From the NCBI GenBank assembly GCA_021737275.1, contig JAIPEE010000039.1:1-34643 (forward strand): 34,643 bases of DNA. The letters are read 5' to 3'. Source of the stretch: Desulfobacterales bacterium (lineage in GTDB: Bacteria > Desulfobacterota > Desulfobacteria > Desulfobacterales > JAIPEE01). A program made the position numbers and the translations under genes. Positions 22,399-30,364 of the stretch are shown one piece after another; within the stretch, counting starts at the first letter, position 1, and each line of letters starts with the position of its first letter. The notes under the pieces were generated by a model. That model saw only the letters and a program-made list of their open reading frames with translations, made no database searches and was not told the origin of the DNA.

Positions 22399-22581
22399 TT
22401 ACCGGCCACTGCCTTTTCCCTGACCCCGAGTCTTACATGACCCCTTGCCGCCCTGACAATTTTTACCGCTATTCATATACCTGCATCCCAAGCGCTCTTG
22501 ACGCTTATCACCGGCACTATAACGATTGCACGTGCCATTGCGTCGATTCTGTTTAGAATTTTGTTGCTTAACATTCTGCAT
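22399..22581 (-). CDS. Small basic Cys-rich protein
   Basis: 60 residues, very rich in Lys, Arg, Asn, Gln and Gly, with cysteines in NGTCNRY, LGCRYM, GKNCQGG and GSCKTRG. I do not recognise a named family; small Gly/Cys-rich proteins are often encoded next to NifX/MTH1175 genes. It is believable because a perfect AAAGGAG lies seven bases before the ATG and a hairpin follows the stop. It sits between the stand-alone DUF134 gene and the DUF134-NifX fusion on the same strand. Metal or nucleic-acid binding is a guess from composition. Confidence 0.55.
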   Translation of the reverse strand: MQNVKQQNSKQNRRNGTCNRYSAGDKRQERLGCRYMNSGKNCQGGKGSCKTRGQGKGSGR

Positions 22582-22699
22582 TTTATTCTCCTTTCCTGAT
22601 AAAATAAAAAAACTACTTATTGTATTCTACCTTATTTTTTTATTATAATTTTATTCATCACAATACTGTATCAAATCATCTTTAGAGGTATCATTTATA

Positions 22700-22996
22700 T
22701 TATTCTGCAATTTTATAGGACCCGCCTTCAATTCTTATCGCCCAACCACTTGAAAGCCCCTTTGCGACAACTTTTCTGGCATCTGCCAGAATTCGTGAAA
22801 ATGTCGGTCTGGAAACATTCATCATCTCTGCAGCCTTATCCTGATCAAGCCCCTCAGCATCTGCCAGCCGTATTGCCTCGAGGCCCTCAACAGGTAAAAT
22901 AACCCCTTTCAAACTGTGCATGGGAATGCCCTGAGGCTTAAAAAAAATAACTGACGGCTCTTGCCCGATACGTCTGAATTTTCTTGGTCTTGGCAT
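22700..22996 (-). CDS. DUF134 family DNA-binding protein
   Basis: 98 residues, a complete stand-alone DUF134 protein: 'MPRPRKFRRIGQEPSVIFFKPQGIPM', 'GLEAIRLADAEGLDQDKAAEMMNVSRPTFSRILADARKVVAKGLSSGWAIRIEGG'. The HTH at about residues 50-85 resembles sigma-70 region 4. It is a paralogue of the N-terminal domain of the fusion at 21371-22129 and likely binds DNA to control the same cluster. AAGGAA precedes the ATG. Role inferred from family and position. Confidence 0.85.
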   Translation of the reverse strand: MPRPRKFRRIGQEPSVIFFKPQGIPMHSLKGVILPVEGLEAIRLADAEGLDQDKAAEMMNVSRPTFSRILADARKVVAKGLSSGWAIRIEGGSYKIAE

Positions 22997-23298
22997 TTTT
23001 TTCCTTTTTGTTATGAACCTACGTTCATAATAAACATAATTTTCCCTCTGTCAACTCCATTAAAAAATATTTCTCCAACGTTATCTCTGAAAACCACGGT
23101 AACGCTTTCTGAAATTTCATTTATCAATCTATCCGGTGCTTATTTTGTACTTGTTATAGTGCATATAATTATTTATAATAAAAGTTATTCAAATTTTAGC
23201 CGCAACATAATTAACCGTTTCCTTGATCTATAAATCTTATATTCATCTTCAAAAATTTAAATAACGACCTGTAAAGCTGATACAACCTGAGGCATATC
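22997..23298. other. Gene-free spacer between divergent genes
   Basis: About 300 AT-rich nt between the stand-alone DUF134 gene and the DUF748 gene, which point away from each other. It must hold both promoters. One isolated GGTAACGC (23099-23106) resembles the CGYTAC half-site but has no partner and no -24/-12 promoter, so I give it no weight. Confidence 0.4.
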
Positions 23299-26200
23299 AT
23301 GAAAATAAAACAATTCCGGCAAAACTTTAATCGCCTTCAAAAAACGGCAGTTATTCTGTCCATACTCTTTATCTTCTACATATTATTTGGATTTTTTATA
23401 TTACCGCCCATTATAAAAATACAGATGGTTAAAAATATCCATAAAGCTACCAACCGTAACGTCACACTGGAAAAAGTCAGGTTCAACCCGCTTGTACTCT
23501 CCCTGACGCTGCAGAATTTTAATATAGAAGGAAAAGGAGGGGAAGCGTTTGTCGGATGGCAGGAATTTTATATCAATTTTCAGCTATCCACTATTTTCAG
23601 ATTTGCCTGGACATTTGACGAAATCAGACTCATAAAGCCCGGCATTTTCATAGAAAAAGTAACTGCGGATACATTTAACTTCTCTGATCTGATTCCGGAA
23701 TCATCAACTGAGACAAAAGAAAACGAAACGAAAGAAAATGCTGAAGAAGATAATAAAATACCACCGGTCCGAATAAATAAACTAATCTTTGACGGTGGAA
23801 GATTCCATCTTCGCGACAGCTCCCGTGGAGGAAATGCGGATTTTTCTCTTGATTCCGTCTCTTTTGAGCTGGATAACTTCAAGACCCGTTTAAAACCGGA
23901 TCAGAACAATACCTACGATTTTAAGGCTGTTGGGCCTAAAGGTGGTTTTTTACACTGGAACGGCACATTCCGTCTGACCCCGCTTGAGTCAAAAGGACTT
24001 ATTGAGCTTTCAGGGATTCATTTAACATCCTTTATCAATTTTTTTAAAGATGAGCTCCAGTTTACCATGCCAAGAGGTCTTTTGGGTTTCAGTACACAAT
24101 ATCATGTTTTTGGAAACCCTGAATGGGGTGTTGAATTATCACAGGGAGACTACACCTTTACCGATCTTCTGATTACTGAAAAAGAGACGGAAGACACACT
24201 TTTTGAGTTACCGTTTTTCGATATCAACAATGTCGGACTCTCTTTAAATGATCAGAAAATTACTGTCGGGGACATAACTGTAAAAGATGCCAGGCTGAAT
24301 CCTTCTATAAATAAGTCCGGGGAAATGAATCTTTTAAAAGCGTTTGATATGTCGGCATTTAAAAATTCCCCTGAAAATGACGTACCTGCCGAATCGAAAA
24401 AAACAGATATTGAAGAGACTGAAAAAACTTATCCGGGATGGTACTGGGAAGTTGGATCTTTTAATATTGATAGCTTTGGGGTTAATTTTTCAGACAACAT
24501 GCCTCAAACACCTTTTAATTATTCGGTATATCCCGTTCATCTTCAGGTTAAGGACATTGTCAGTGACGGTCACAAACCATTCAACCTTACATTTTCCAGC
24601 ATCCTGAATGAAACAGGCAGTATTTCGGCTTCAGGCTCCGGAACTGTTAAGCCGGTATCACTGTCAGTTGATATTAATAAAAAGAATCATGTGCTTAAAG
24701 ACTTCCAACCCTATATTGACCGGTTTGCCCATATTACAATACTTGACGGTACGAATGATGGTACGATGCATGTTGAAGTTAATATGGATGAAAATGGAGA
24801 ATTTACCAAACTCCATGCCGAAGGAGACGATTACATCAACAATTTGAACCTGCATGATAATGTAACAAATAAGGATTTGGTAAAGTGGAAAAAATATGCA
24901 GCCGAAGGTATAAAAGTAGATATTCTTTCTAACCACGCAACGATCAATAAGATAACCTTAACTGAACCTGATCTGAATTTTCAGATCAATGAAAATTTTA
25001 CGACCAATATCCAGCAACTCATTGTCTCTTCTGAAAAAAAAGAGCACGGGGAGGCAGCTGAGCCCGATTCCGAAGATGAGGCAAGTGATCCTGAAACAGA
25101 AACCGAACCGATTGAGGAAACAAAAAAGACTTCTGAAAATCCGTTCCAGGTTTCGATCAATGAAATTGTTATTGAAAACGGCACTGCCGGATTTGCAGAT
25201 CTGTCACTTAAACCGGACTTTATTACTGAAATCGGTCAGCTTAACGGCCTTATTACCGGTTCATCTAATATACCCGGTAAAACAGCAACCGTCGATATCA
25301 AGGGCAAGGTGGACCATCATGCCCCGGTTTTCATAAAAGGCAAATCCAATCTGCTGGCGGAAAAGCAAACGGCTGACATTACTGTTTCATTTAAAAATAT
25401 TGAAATGTCCTCGTTTACCCCCTATTCCGGGACCTATGCCGGATACAAAATTGATAAGGGGCAGCTTTCCGTTGATCTTCAGTATCTTTTAAATGCCAAT
25501 GAACTCCATGGTAATAACAAGATCGTTATTAACAAACTCGAATTCGGAGACAAAGTCGAAAGTGAAAAAGCAATCAACCTGCCATTGAAACTGGCGGTTG
25601 CACTATTAAGTGATGCCAATGGCGTTATTGACCTTGGCCTTGTTGTTGAAGGTGACCTCAATGATCCGGAATTCAATATTGGCGGTATTATATGGAAAGT
25701 ATTGAAAAATTTAATTGTAAAAGCGGTCAGCTCTCCGTTTACGCTCCTGGCAGGACTGGTTGATGGTGGTGAAGACCTTAATATTGTAACATTTTCACCA
25801 GGCAAAGATCTACCTGAAGGAGATGAATATGAAAAAGTAGTTCAACTTGCCGGCGCCCTTGCAGAACGCCCGAAACTGAGTCTGAACATACGTGGACAGG
25901 TTGCATACAAATCCGATCTTCACAGTTTGAAGCAAATGTATCTGGATAATATGTTGACCGCCACTTCAGAAATTAATGCAGCAGAGATCGGCGGCGTTCT
26001 TTCGGCAGCCCGGGAACGAAAATGGCGCAATACGCTTTTTGATTTATACAAGGACTCTTTTGACGAAAGCTGGCGCGATGTTCGGGACAGGCTTACAGAA
26101 GAAGCCGGAGTCAATGGGGAAGAGATCGATAAAGAGCTGCTGTTTAACAGAACAGTTGAAGTAGTCTATAATGCACTAATAGATAAACAGCCCATAACCG

Positions 26201-26361
26201 AAGAAAATCTTCATATTCTTGCCGACAACCGGTCCCGGAATATCAAGGTTGAACTTGTTGAAAACCATGCAATCGATCCGGGGCGGATTTTTATATTGGA
26301 ATCTGAGATTTCACCCGGTACAGAAAGCAGTGCTGTTGAAATGACACTTGATGCATTGTAA
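23299..26361 (+). CDS. DUF748/AsmA-like envelope protein
   Basis: 1020 residues. A single N-terminal membrane segment (about 16-38, AVILSILFIFYILFGFFILPP) is followed by a long periplasmic part. 'NIHKATNRNVTLEKVRFNPLVLSLTLQNFNIEGKGGEAFVGWQEFYINFQLSTIFRFAWTFDEIRLIKPG' is the DUF748 opening, related to AsmA/TamB beta-rich lipid-transfer proteins. Two acidic low-complexity linkers (around 135-152 and 580-620) break the repeats. The C-terminal part has 'LSLNIRGQVAYKSDLHSLKQMYLDNML', typical of DUF748 ends. It probably acts at the cell envelope, perhaps in lipid transport between membranes. It is monocistronic with a terminator downstream; the start is weakly supported by CTGAGG. Confidence 0.85.
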   Translation: MKIKQFRQNFNRLQKTAVILSILFIFYILFGFFILPPIIKIQMVKNIHKATNRNVTLEKVRFNPLVLSLTLQNFNIEGKGGEAFVGWQEFYINFQLSTIFRFAWTFDEIRLIKPGIFIEKVTADTFNFSDLIPESSTETKENETKENAEEDNKIPPVRINKLIFDGGRFHLRDSSRGGNADFSLDSVSFELDNFKTRLKPDQNNTYDFKAVGPKGGFLHWNGTFRLTPLESKGLIELSGIHLTSFINFFKDELQFTMPRGLLGFSTQYHVFGNPEWGVELSQGDYTFTDLLITEKETEDTLFELPFFDINNVGLSLNDQKITVGDITVKDARLNPSINKSGEMNLLKAFDMSAFKNSPENDVPAESKKTDIEETEKTYPGWYWEVGSFNIDSFGVNFSDNMPQTPFNYSVYPVHLQVKDIVSDGHKPFNLTFSSILNETGSISASGSGTVKPVSLSVDINKKNHVLKDFQPYIDRFAHITILDGTNDGTMHVEVNMDENGEFTKLHAEGDDYINNLNLHDNVTNKDLVKWKKYAAEGIKVDILSNHATINKITLTEPDLNFQINENFTTNIQQLIVSSEKKEHGEAAEPDSEDEASDPETETEPIEETKKTSENPFQVSINEIVIENGTAGFADLSLKPDFITEIGQLNGLITGSSNIPGKTATVDIKGKVDHHAPVFIKGKSNLLAEKQTADITVSFKNIEMSSFTPYSGTYAGYKIDKGQLSVDLQYLLNANELHGNNKIVINKLEFGDKVESEKAINLPLKLAVALLSDANGVIDLGLVVEGDLNDPEFNIGGIIWKVLKNLIVKAVSSPFTLLAGLVDGGEDLNIVTFSPGKDLPEGDEYEKVVQLAGALAERPKLSLNIRGQVAYKSDLHSLKQMYLDNMLTATSEINAAEIGGVLSAARERKWRNTLFDLYKDSFDESWRDVRDRLTEEAGVNGEEIDKELLFNRTVEVVYNALIDKQPITEENLHILADNRSRNIKVELVENHAIDPGRIFILESEISPGTESSAVEMTLDAL

Positions 26362-26402
26362 GTGTTACCTCAATCAGCTTACAAAAGTTACTTAAAACTA
26401 TG

Positions 26403-26440
26403 AATCCGGTTCAATGTTTACGACAATGCTGAGCCGGATT
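26403..26440 (+). terminator. Terminator between DUF748 gene and acs (convergent)
   Basis: AATCCGGTTCA (26403-26413) pairs with TGAGCCGGATT (26430-26440, one G-U) and is followed by TGTTCTTATTT. Probably serves both convergent genes. Confidence 0.7.
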
Positions 26441-26488
26441 TGTTCTTATTTGGTGATAAGAAAAGAGATTAATCTGTTTCTTTAAATA

Positions 26489-28423
26489 TTACTTTTTATC
26501 CAACGGCCTATTATCATCAGAAACCAGCTCTCTTTCATCTATAATCTCCTGAACCACTTCCGGGTTAAGCAGTGTTGAAATATCACCCAGGTCATCCGTA
26601 TCATCTACGGCAATCTTTTTAAGAATTCTTCTCATAATTTTACCTGACCGGGTTTTAGGCAACCCCGGAACAATCTGGACAATGTCAGGCTTGGCAATGG
26701 GTCCGATAATTTTACCGACCGTTGCCTTTATTTCATTTGTCAGATTTCGCCTTGTGCGGCCATCCATATCACATATCGTAAAGGCATAAATCGCCTCCCC
26801 CTTGATATCGTGAGGAAAACCGATAACAGCCGATTCAACAACCCGCGGATGTTCATTGATGGCATTTTCAATTTCTGCTGTTCCCATACGATGGCCGGAG
26901 ACATTGATAACATCATCGACACGGCCCATAATTCGGTAATAACCGTCCTCGTCACGTCTGGCGCTGTCGCCGGTGAAATAGATCCCGTATTTACTGAAAT
27001 ATGTTTCCCTGCACCGATCATGATCACCATACGTTGTCCTGATCATAGCAGGCCATGGATACTTGATACAGAGGTTGCCTTCCACACTATTCCCTTTAAG
27101 CTCGTTACCATCTTTATCTACTATAACAGGTTGAATACCGGGAAGCGGCAATGTTGCATAAGATGGTTTTGTCGGGGTGATACCGGCGATTGGAGAGATC
27201 AAAATCCCGCCGGTTTCAGTTTGCCACCAGGTATCCACAATGGGACATTTTCCCTTACCGACATGAGCATGATACCAGTGCCAGGCCTCTTCATTTATTG
27301 GCTCCCCAACAGTTCCAATAACCTTGAGGCTTTCCATTACAAATGACTTGATCGGCTCCTGTCCATATGCCTGAAGGGCACGAATCGCCGTCGGTGCGGT
27401 ATAAAACTGGTTTACATTATACTTATCTACAATTTCCCAAAATCTTCCGGGATGCGGATAAGTCGGAATACCTTCAAACATAACAGTCGTTGCGCCCACC
27501 AGCAGCGGCCCGTAAATGATATATGAGTGGCCTGTAATCCACCCGATATCTGCCGTACACCAGTAAATATCATCAGCGCTATACTGGAACACATTACAAA
27601 AGCTATAGGCCGTATACACCATATAACCACCGCAGGAATGGACAACCCCTTTAGGTTTACCCGTTGATCCGGAAGTATAAAGGATAAACAGCATATCTTC
27701 GGAGTCCATCTCGGCAGCCTCATGCTTACTACCGGCGGGATCGACAATATCGTTCCACCAGATATCCCGGCCGGAGACCATATTAACATTATCACCGGTT
27801 CTTTTACACACAATAACGGTTTCCACACTTTCAGTGAAATCCAATGCCTCATCAACAACAAATTTCACCGGTATCGATTTGGAACCCCTGAAGTTCCCAT
27901 CAGATGTTATGACCACCTTAGCTTTACAATCATTGATACGATCTGCGAGTGATGCAGCTGAAAACCCTGCGAATACAACTGAATGAACAGCACCGACCCT
28001 TGCACATGCCAGCATAGCGACGGCAGCCTCAGGAATCATTGGCATATAAATAATGATCCGGTCACCCTTTTTCACACCCTGCTGTTCAAGCGCATTTGAA
28101 AACTTGCATACCATCTCATAAAGCTCTTTGTAGGAAATTCTGCGACCTTTTTCATTTGGGTCATTCGGTTCCCAGATTATTGCAGTCTTATTGCCATGTG
28201 TATAAAGATTGCGTTCAAAAATATTTTCCGTAATATTCAATTTTCCATTCACAAACCATTTAACATCCGGGCCATCAAAATCCCATTCAACAACCTTGTT
28301 TTTGTCCCATTTTTTTCGCCAGAAAAACTGTTCTGCAATTCCCGCCCAAAAATCTTCCGGATGCTGAATGCTATTGTGGTATTTCTGGATGTAGTCATAC
28401 AAGTTTGTAATTTTTGCCAACAT
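26489..28423 (-). CDS. acs: Acetyl-CoA synthetase (AMP-forming)
   Basis: 644 residues from ATG 28423, chosen because AAGGAG precedes it; an upstream in-frame start lacks a site and family similarity. Adenylate-forming motifs are intact: YTSGSTGKPKGVVHS (P-loop), 'WWQTETGG', 'YFTGDSARRDEDGYYRIMGRVDDVINVSGHRMGTAEIE' (hinge) and the C-terminal catalytic/acetylated lysine in 'LPKTRSGKIMRRIL'. It converts acetate, ATP and CoA to acetyl-CoA, AMP and PPi in the cytoplasm, feeding acetate assimilation or oxidation (in many Desulfobacterales through the reverse Wood-Ljungdahl pathway). The conserved SGK lysine suggests control by acetylation; no Pat/CobB gene lies in the window. Length and ends are normal. 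Confidence 0.96.
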   Translation of the reverse strand: MLAKITNLYDYIQKYHNSIQHPEDFWAGIAEQFFWRKKWDKNKVVEWDFDGPDVKWFVNGKLNITENIFERNLYTHGNKTAIIWEPNDPNEKGRRISYKELYEMVCKFSNALEQQGVKKGDRIIIYMPMIPEAAVAMLACARVGAVHSVVFAGFSAASLADRINDCKAKVVITSDGNFRGSKSIPVKFVVDEALDFTESVETVIVCKRTGDNVNMVSGRDIWWNDIVDPAGSKHEAAEMDSEDMLFILYTSGSTGKPKGVVHSCGGYMVYTAYSFCNVFQYSADDIYWCTADIGWITGHSYIIYGPLLVGATTVMFEGIPTYPHPGRFWEIVDKYNVNQFYTAPTAIRALQAYGQEPIKSFVMESLKVIGTVGEPINEEAWHWYHAHVGKGKCPIVDTWWQTETGGILISPIAGITPTKPSYATLPLPGIQPVIVDKDGNELKGNSVEGNLCIKYPWPAMIRTTYGDHDRCRETYFSKYGIYFTGDSARRDEDGYYRIMGRVDDVINVSGHRMGTAEIENAINEHPRVVESAVIGFPHDIKGEAIYAFTICDMDGRTRRNLTNEIKATVGKIIGPIAKPDIVQIVPGLPKTRSGKIMRRILKKIAVDDTDDLGDISTLLNPEVVQEIIDERELVSDDNRPLDKK

Positions 28424-28799
28424 ATTTGACTCCTTAATAATATTACTGAAAATTGACGATGGTGCCAAATGATTCTGAGTATTAGCTTAAAAACCTAATG
28501 GAAAACCAAAGAAATTGATGCGGTTATCAAATTTTTTATCACAGTGTCGGATTTGTGTCAATTTTGAAAAGGATCTGAACCGGATCAAAATCATTTATTT
28601 TATGATAATGATTTTCAATAAATCATACCGATTTTCAATTCTAATACATATAAAGAATATTGATGTTAACATTCATCTACTTATCTTGCATTTAGATTTA
28701 AGTTTTTCTATGATACGCTGATAATATCAGGATCGGCTTATTAAAATTTATCCGATTACATAATGACGGATATGCTTATATAAAAAAACAGGTACGGAT
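28424..28799. other. Gene-free AT-rich spacer between acs and crcB
   Basis: About 375 nt between divergent genes, holding both promoters. I looked for a fluoride riboswitch before crcB and did not find the conserved pseudoknot sequence. GATAATGATTTTCAATAAA (28604-28622) loosely resembles a Fur box but is too weak to call. Confidence 0.4.
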
Positions 28800-29183
28800 A
28801 TGAATAAAATTTTATTGGTTGGTGCAGGTGGTTTTGTTGGTGCGACTTTTCGTTATCTTTTAAGTGGATTTGTCCAGAGATTGTCCGGAAGTATAGATTT
28901 CCCTTACGGGACCCTGGCCGTAAACATCCTTGGCTGTTTCCTGATCGGTATATTCTCTCAGCTGGATGAAGTCCGAAACGTCTTTTCCGCTGAAGTTCGA
29001 TTCTTTTTGTTTATTGGTATTCTGGGTGCATTTACCACCTTCTCTACTTTTGGAAATGAAACCATGAACCTGATTGTAGATAAAAGAATGAATTTTGCTT
29101 TTTTAAATGTCAGCATCCATATCATTCTTGGACTTGGTACCGTGTGGGCCGGCAGATTAATTGCTTATTTTATATGGAGATAA
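28800..29183 (+). CDS. crcB: Fluoride channel CrcB/Fluc
   Basis: 127 residues with four membrane segments. Family motifs are intact: 'GAGGFVGATFRYLLSGF' (helix 1, with the conserved GG and R), 'YGTLAVNILGCFLIGIF' (pore Asn), and 'GILGAFTTFSTFGNET' (the TM3 break with the phenylalanine box and the GxxTTFSTF signature). It forms a dual-topology dimer that exports fluoride from the cytoplasm. It is followed after 3 nt by a DUF190 gene, a common partner. No fluoride riboswitch was recognised upstream. Confidence 0.95.
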   Translation: MNKILLVGAGGFVGATFRYLLSGFVQRLSGSIDFPYGTLAVNILGCFLIGIFSQLDEVRNVFSAEVRFFLFIGILGAFTTFSTFGNETMNLIVDKRMNFAFLNVSIHIILGLGTVWAGRLIAYFIWR

Positions 29184-29186
29184 AAA

Positions 29187-29525
29187 ATGAAAATACCAGA
29201 AGAAGGCCAGCTGCTTCGCATTTTTACCGGTGAAAGTGAGAGGTTTGAAGGCAAGCCTCTATATGAATGGATCGTGATCAAAGCCAAAGAAAAGGGTCTT
29301 GCCGGCGCAACCGTTATTCGCGGCATTATGGGATTCGGTGCCAACAGTCGCATTCATACTACAAAAATACTCCGACTCTCTGAAGATCTGCCGATTATTA
29401 TTGAGCTTGTAGATACACATGAAAAGCTAAAAACGTTTCTTGATTCAATCGACAACGTGATTAGTGAAGGTCTTGCGACACTTGAAAAAGCGCATATCCA
29501 ATTCTATCGCTACAATAAAAAATAA
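29187..29525 (+). CDS. DUF190 family protein
   Basis: 112 residues with a PII-like ferredoxin fold: 'QLLRIFTGESERFEGKPLYEWIVIKAKEKGLAGATVIRGIMGFGANSRIHTTKILRLSEDLPIIIELVDTHEKLKTFLD'. 'ATVxRGxxGFG' and 'LPxxIxxVD' are the DUF190 signatures. It starts 3 nt after crcB with GGAGATAA before the ATG, so the pair is one unit. DUF190 proteins are regularly encoded with CrcB and may act as a small-ligand sensor or regulator of the channel; the precise role is not established. Confidence 0.92.
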   Translation: MKIPEEGQLLRIFTGESERFEGKPLYEWIVIKAKEKGLAGATVIRGIMGFGANSRIHTTKILRLSEDLPIIIELVDTHEKLKTFLDSIDNVISEGLATLEKAHIQFYRYNKK

Positions 29526-29667
29526 AGTCCACCGGCCCAAAGGATCTGGCATTTTTTAACACTTAAAAGGACCGCGTTAGGCTTCAGTTTATCAAATGTA
29601 AAGTCCTGAGAAAAAAGTTAAGGTCCGGGTCTTATTACACACCGTCTATGAATTGCAGCGTCAAAGC

Positions 29668-29711
29668 GGCCGGGGAATAGAGGAGACCCGTTTTCCTGTT
29701 CATCCCCGGCC
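29668..29711. terminator. GC-rich hairpin in the spacer between crcB-DUF190 and the AOR ferredoxin gene
   Basis: GGCCGGGGA (29668-29676) pairs perfectly with TCCCCGGCC (29703-29711) around a 26-nt loop that itself contains AGGAGAC/GTTTTCCT pairing potential. It lies between convergent genes in a 290-nt spacer; probably a transcript end, although no T-run follows directly. Confidence 0.45.
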
Positions 29712-29815
29712 TGTTCTGACATGATTAGGAGGCATGTCCTATTCATGAGGAGTGATTATTATGTATTAAAATTATTTGAGATAGTTCAAATACATCTTCT
29801 CACCTGAAAATCGAA

Positions 29816-30343
29816 TTACAATTTACGGTTGTTCTCCAAAATTGTTTGAGAACGCTGATGGCGTTTATTTTCAGCACTTTTCCCTTCGATTCTAATCCGA
29901 CGGTGGGCGTTTATCTCCTTTTTCATCTCTCTGTCCGGCTCTTCAAAAATTATTGCACCGAAATTACATTCCTTAACACATGCCGGATCGCCATCACATA
30001 AATTGCATTTTTTTGCTATTTTTTCAGAATTTAACTCTATCATCCCATAAGGACATTTAGCAACACACTCTCCACATCCCGTACAAAGCTCTTCATCAAC
30101 TGTAACAATACCTGTCGTCTCATCTTTTATAATTGCCTCTTCCGGGCAAGCCTTGAGACAATCCGGGCTTTCGCAATGATAACAAACATTAGGCACAGAA
30201 AACCCATTTAGTGAAAAGTTATGGGTTTTTATTAACGCATTATATGGTGAAAATTTATTGGTTTTTAATGCAGAACACATGTAAGCACACCGATTACATC
30301 CGGTACATAATTCAGGTATAGCAATTAAACATTTCCCATCCAT
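29816..30343 (-). CDS. Four-cluster 4Fe-4S ferredoxin (AOR electron-transfer subunit)
   Basis: 175 residues with sixteen cysteines in four cluster motifs: CTGCNRCAYMC (13-23), CYHCESPDCLKAC, CTGCGECVAKC and CNLCDGDPACVKEC. This is the HycB/DmsB-like layout found in the AorB/ferredoxin partners of aldehyde oxidoreductases. It should carry electrons between the tungsten enzyme encoded just upstream (22-nt gap, same strand) and a quinone, NAD or ferredoxin partner. There is no Tat signal or membrane anchor, so it is cytoplasmic. The C-terminal 30 residues are basic and variable. AGGAGA lies before the ATG. Confidence 0.9.
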   Translation of the reverse strand: MDGKCLIAIPELCTGCNRCAYMCSALKTNKFSPYNALIKTHNFSLNGFSVPNVCYHCESPDCLKACPEEAIIKDETTGIVTVDEELCTGCGECVAKCPYGMIELNSEKIAKKCNLCDGDPACVKECNFGAIIFEEPDREMKKEINAHRRIRIEGKSAENKRHQRSQTILENNRKL

Positions 30344-30364
30344 TATAAATCTCCTCTTTTTACT

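Noticed and set aside
23099-23106. Single GGTAACGC near the DUF748 gene as a regulator site
   Set aside because: It has no partner at helical spacing and no -24/-12 promoter nearby.
28604-28622. Fur-box-like sequence
   Set aside because: Only about 14 of 19 positions match in very AT-rich DNA, with no iron-related neighbour.
28700-28799. Fluoride riboswitch before crcB
   Set aside because: The conserved pseudoknot sequences (GGNGAUGG and matching partners) are not present.
29745-29807. 20-codon frame MRSDYYVLKLFEIV... with AGGAGG upstream
   Set aside because: It is too short, has poor spacing to the ribosome site, no neighbour on that strand to lead, and no recognisable similarity.
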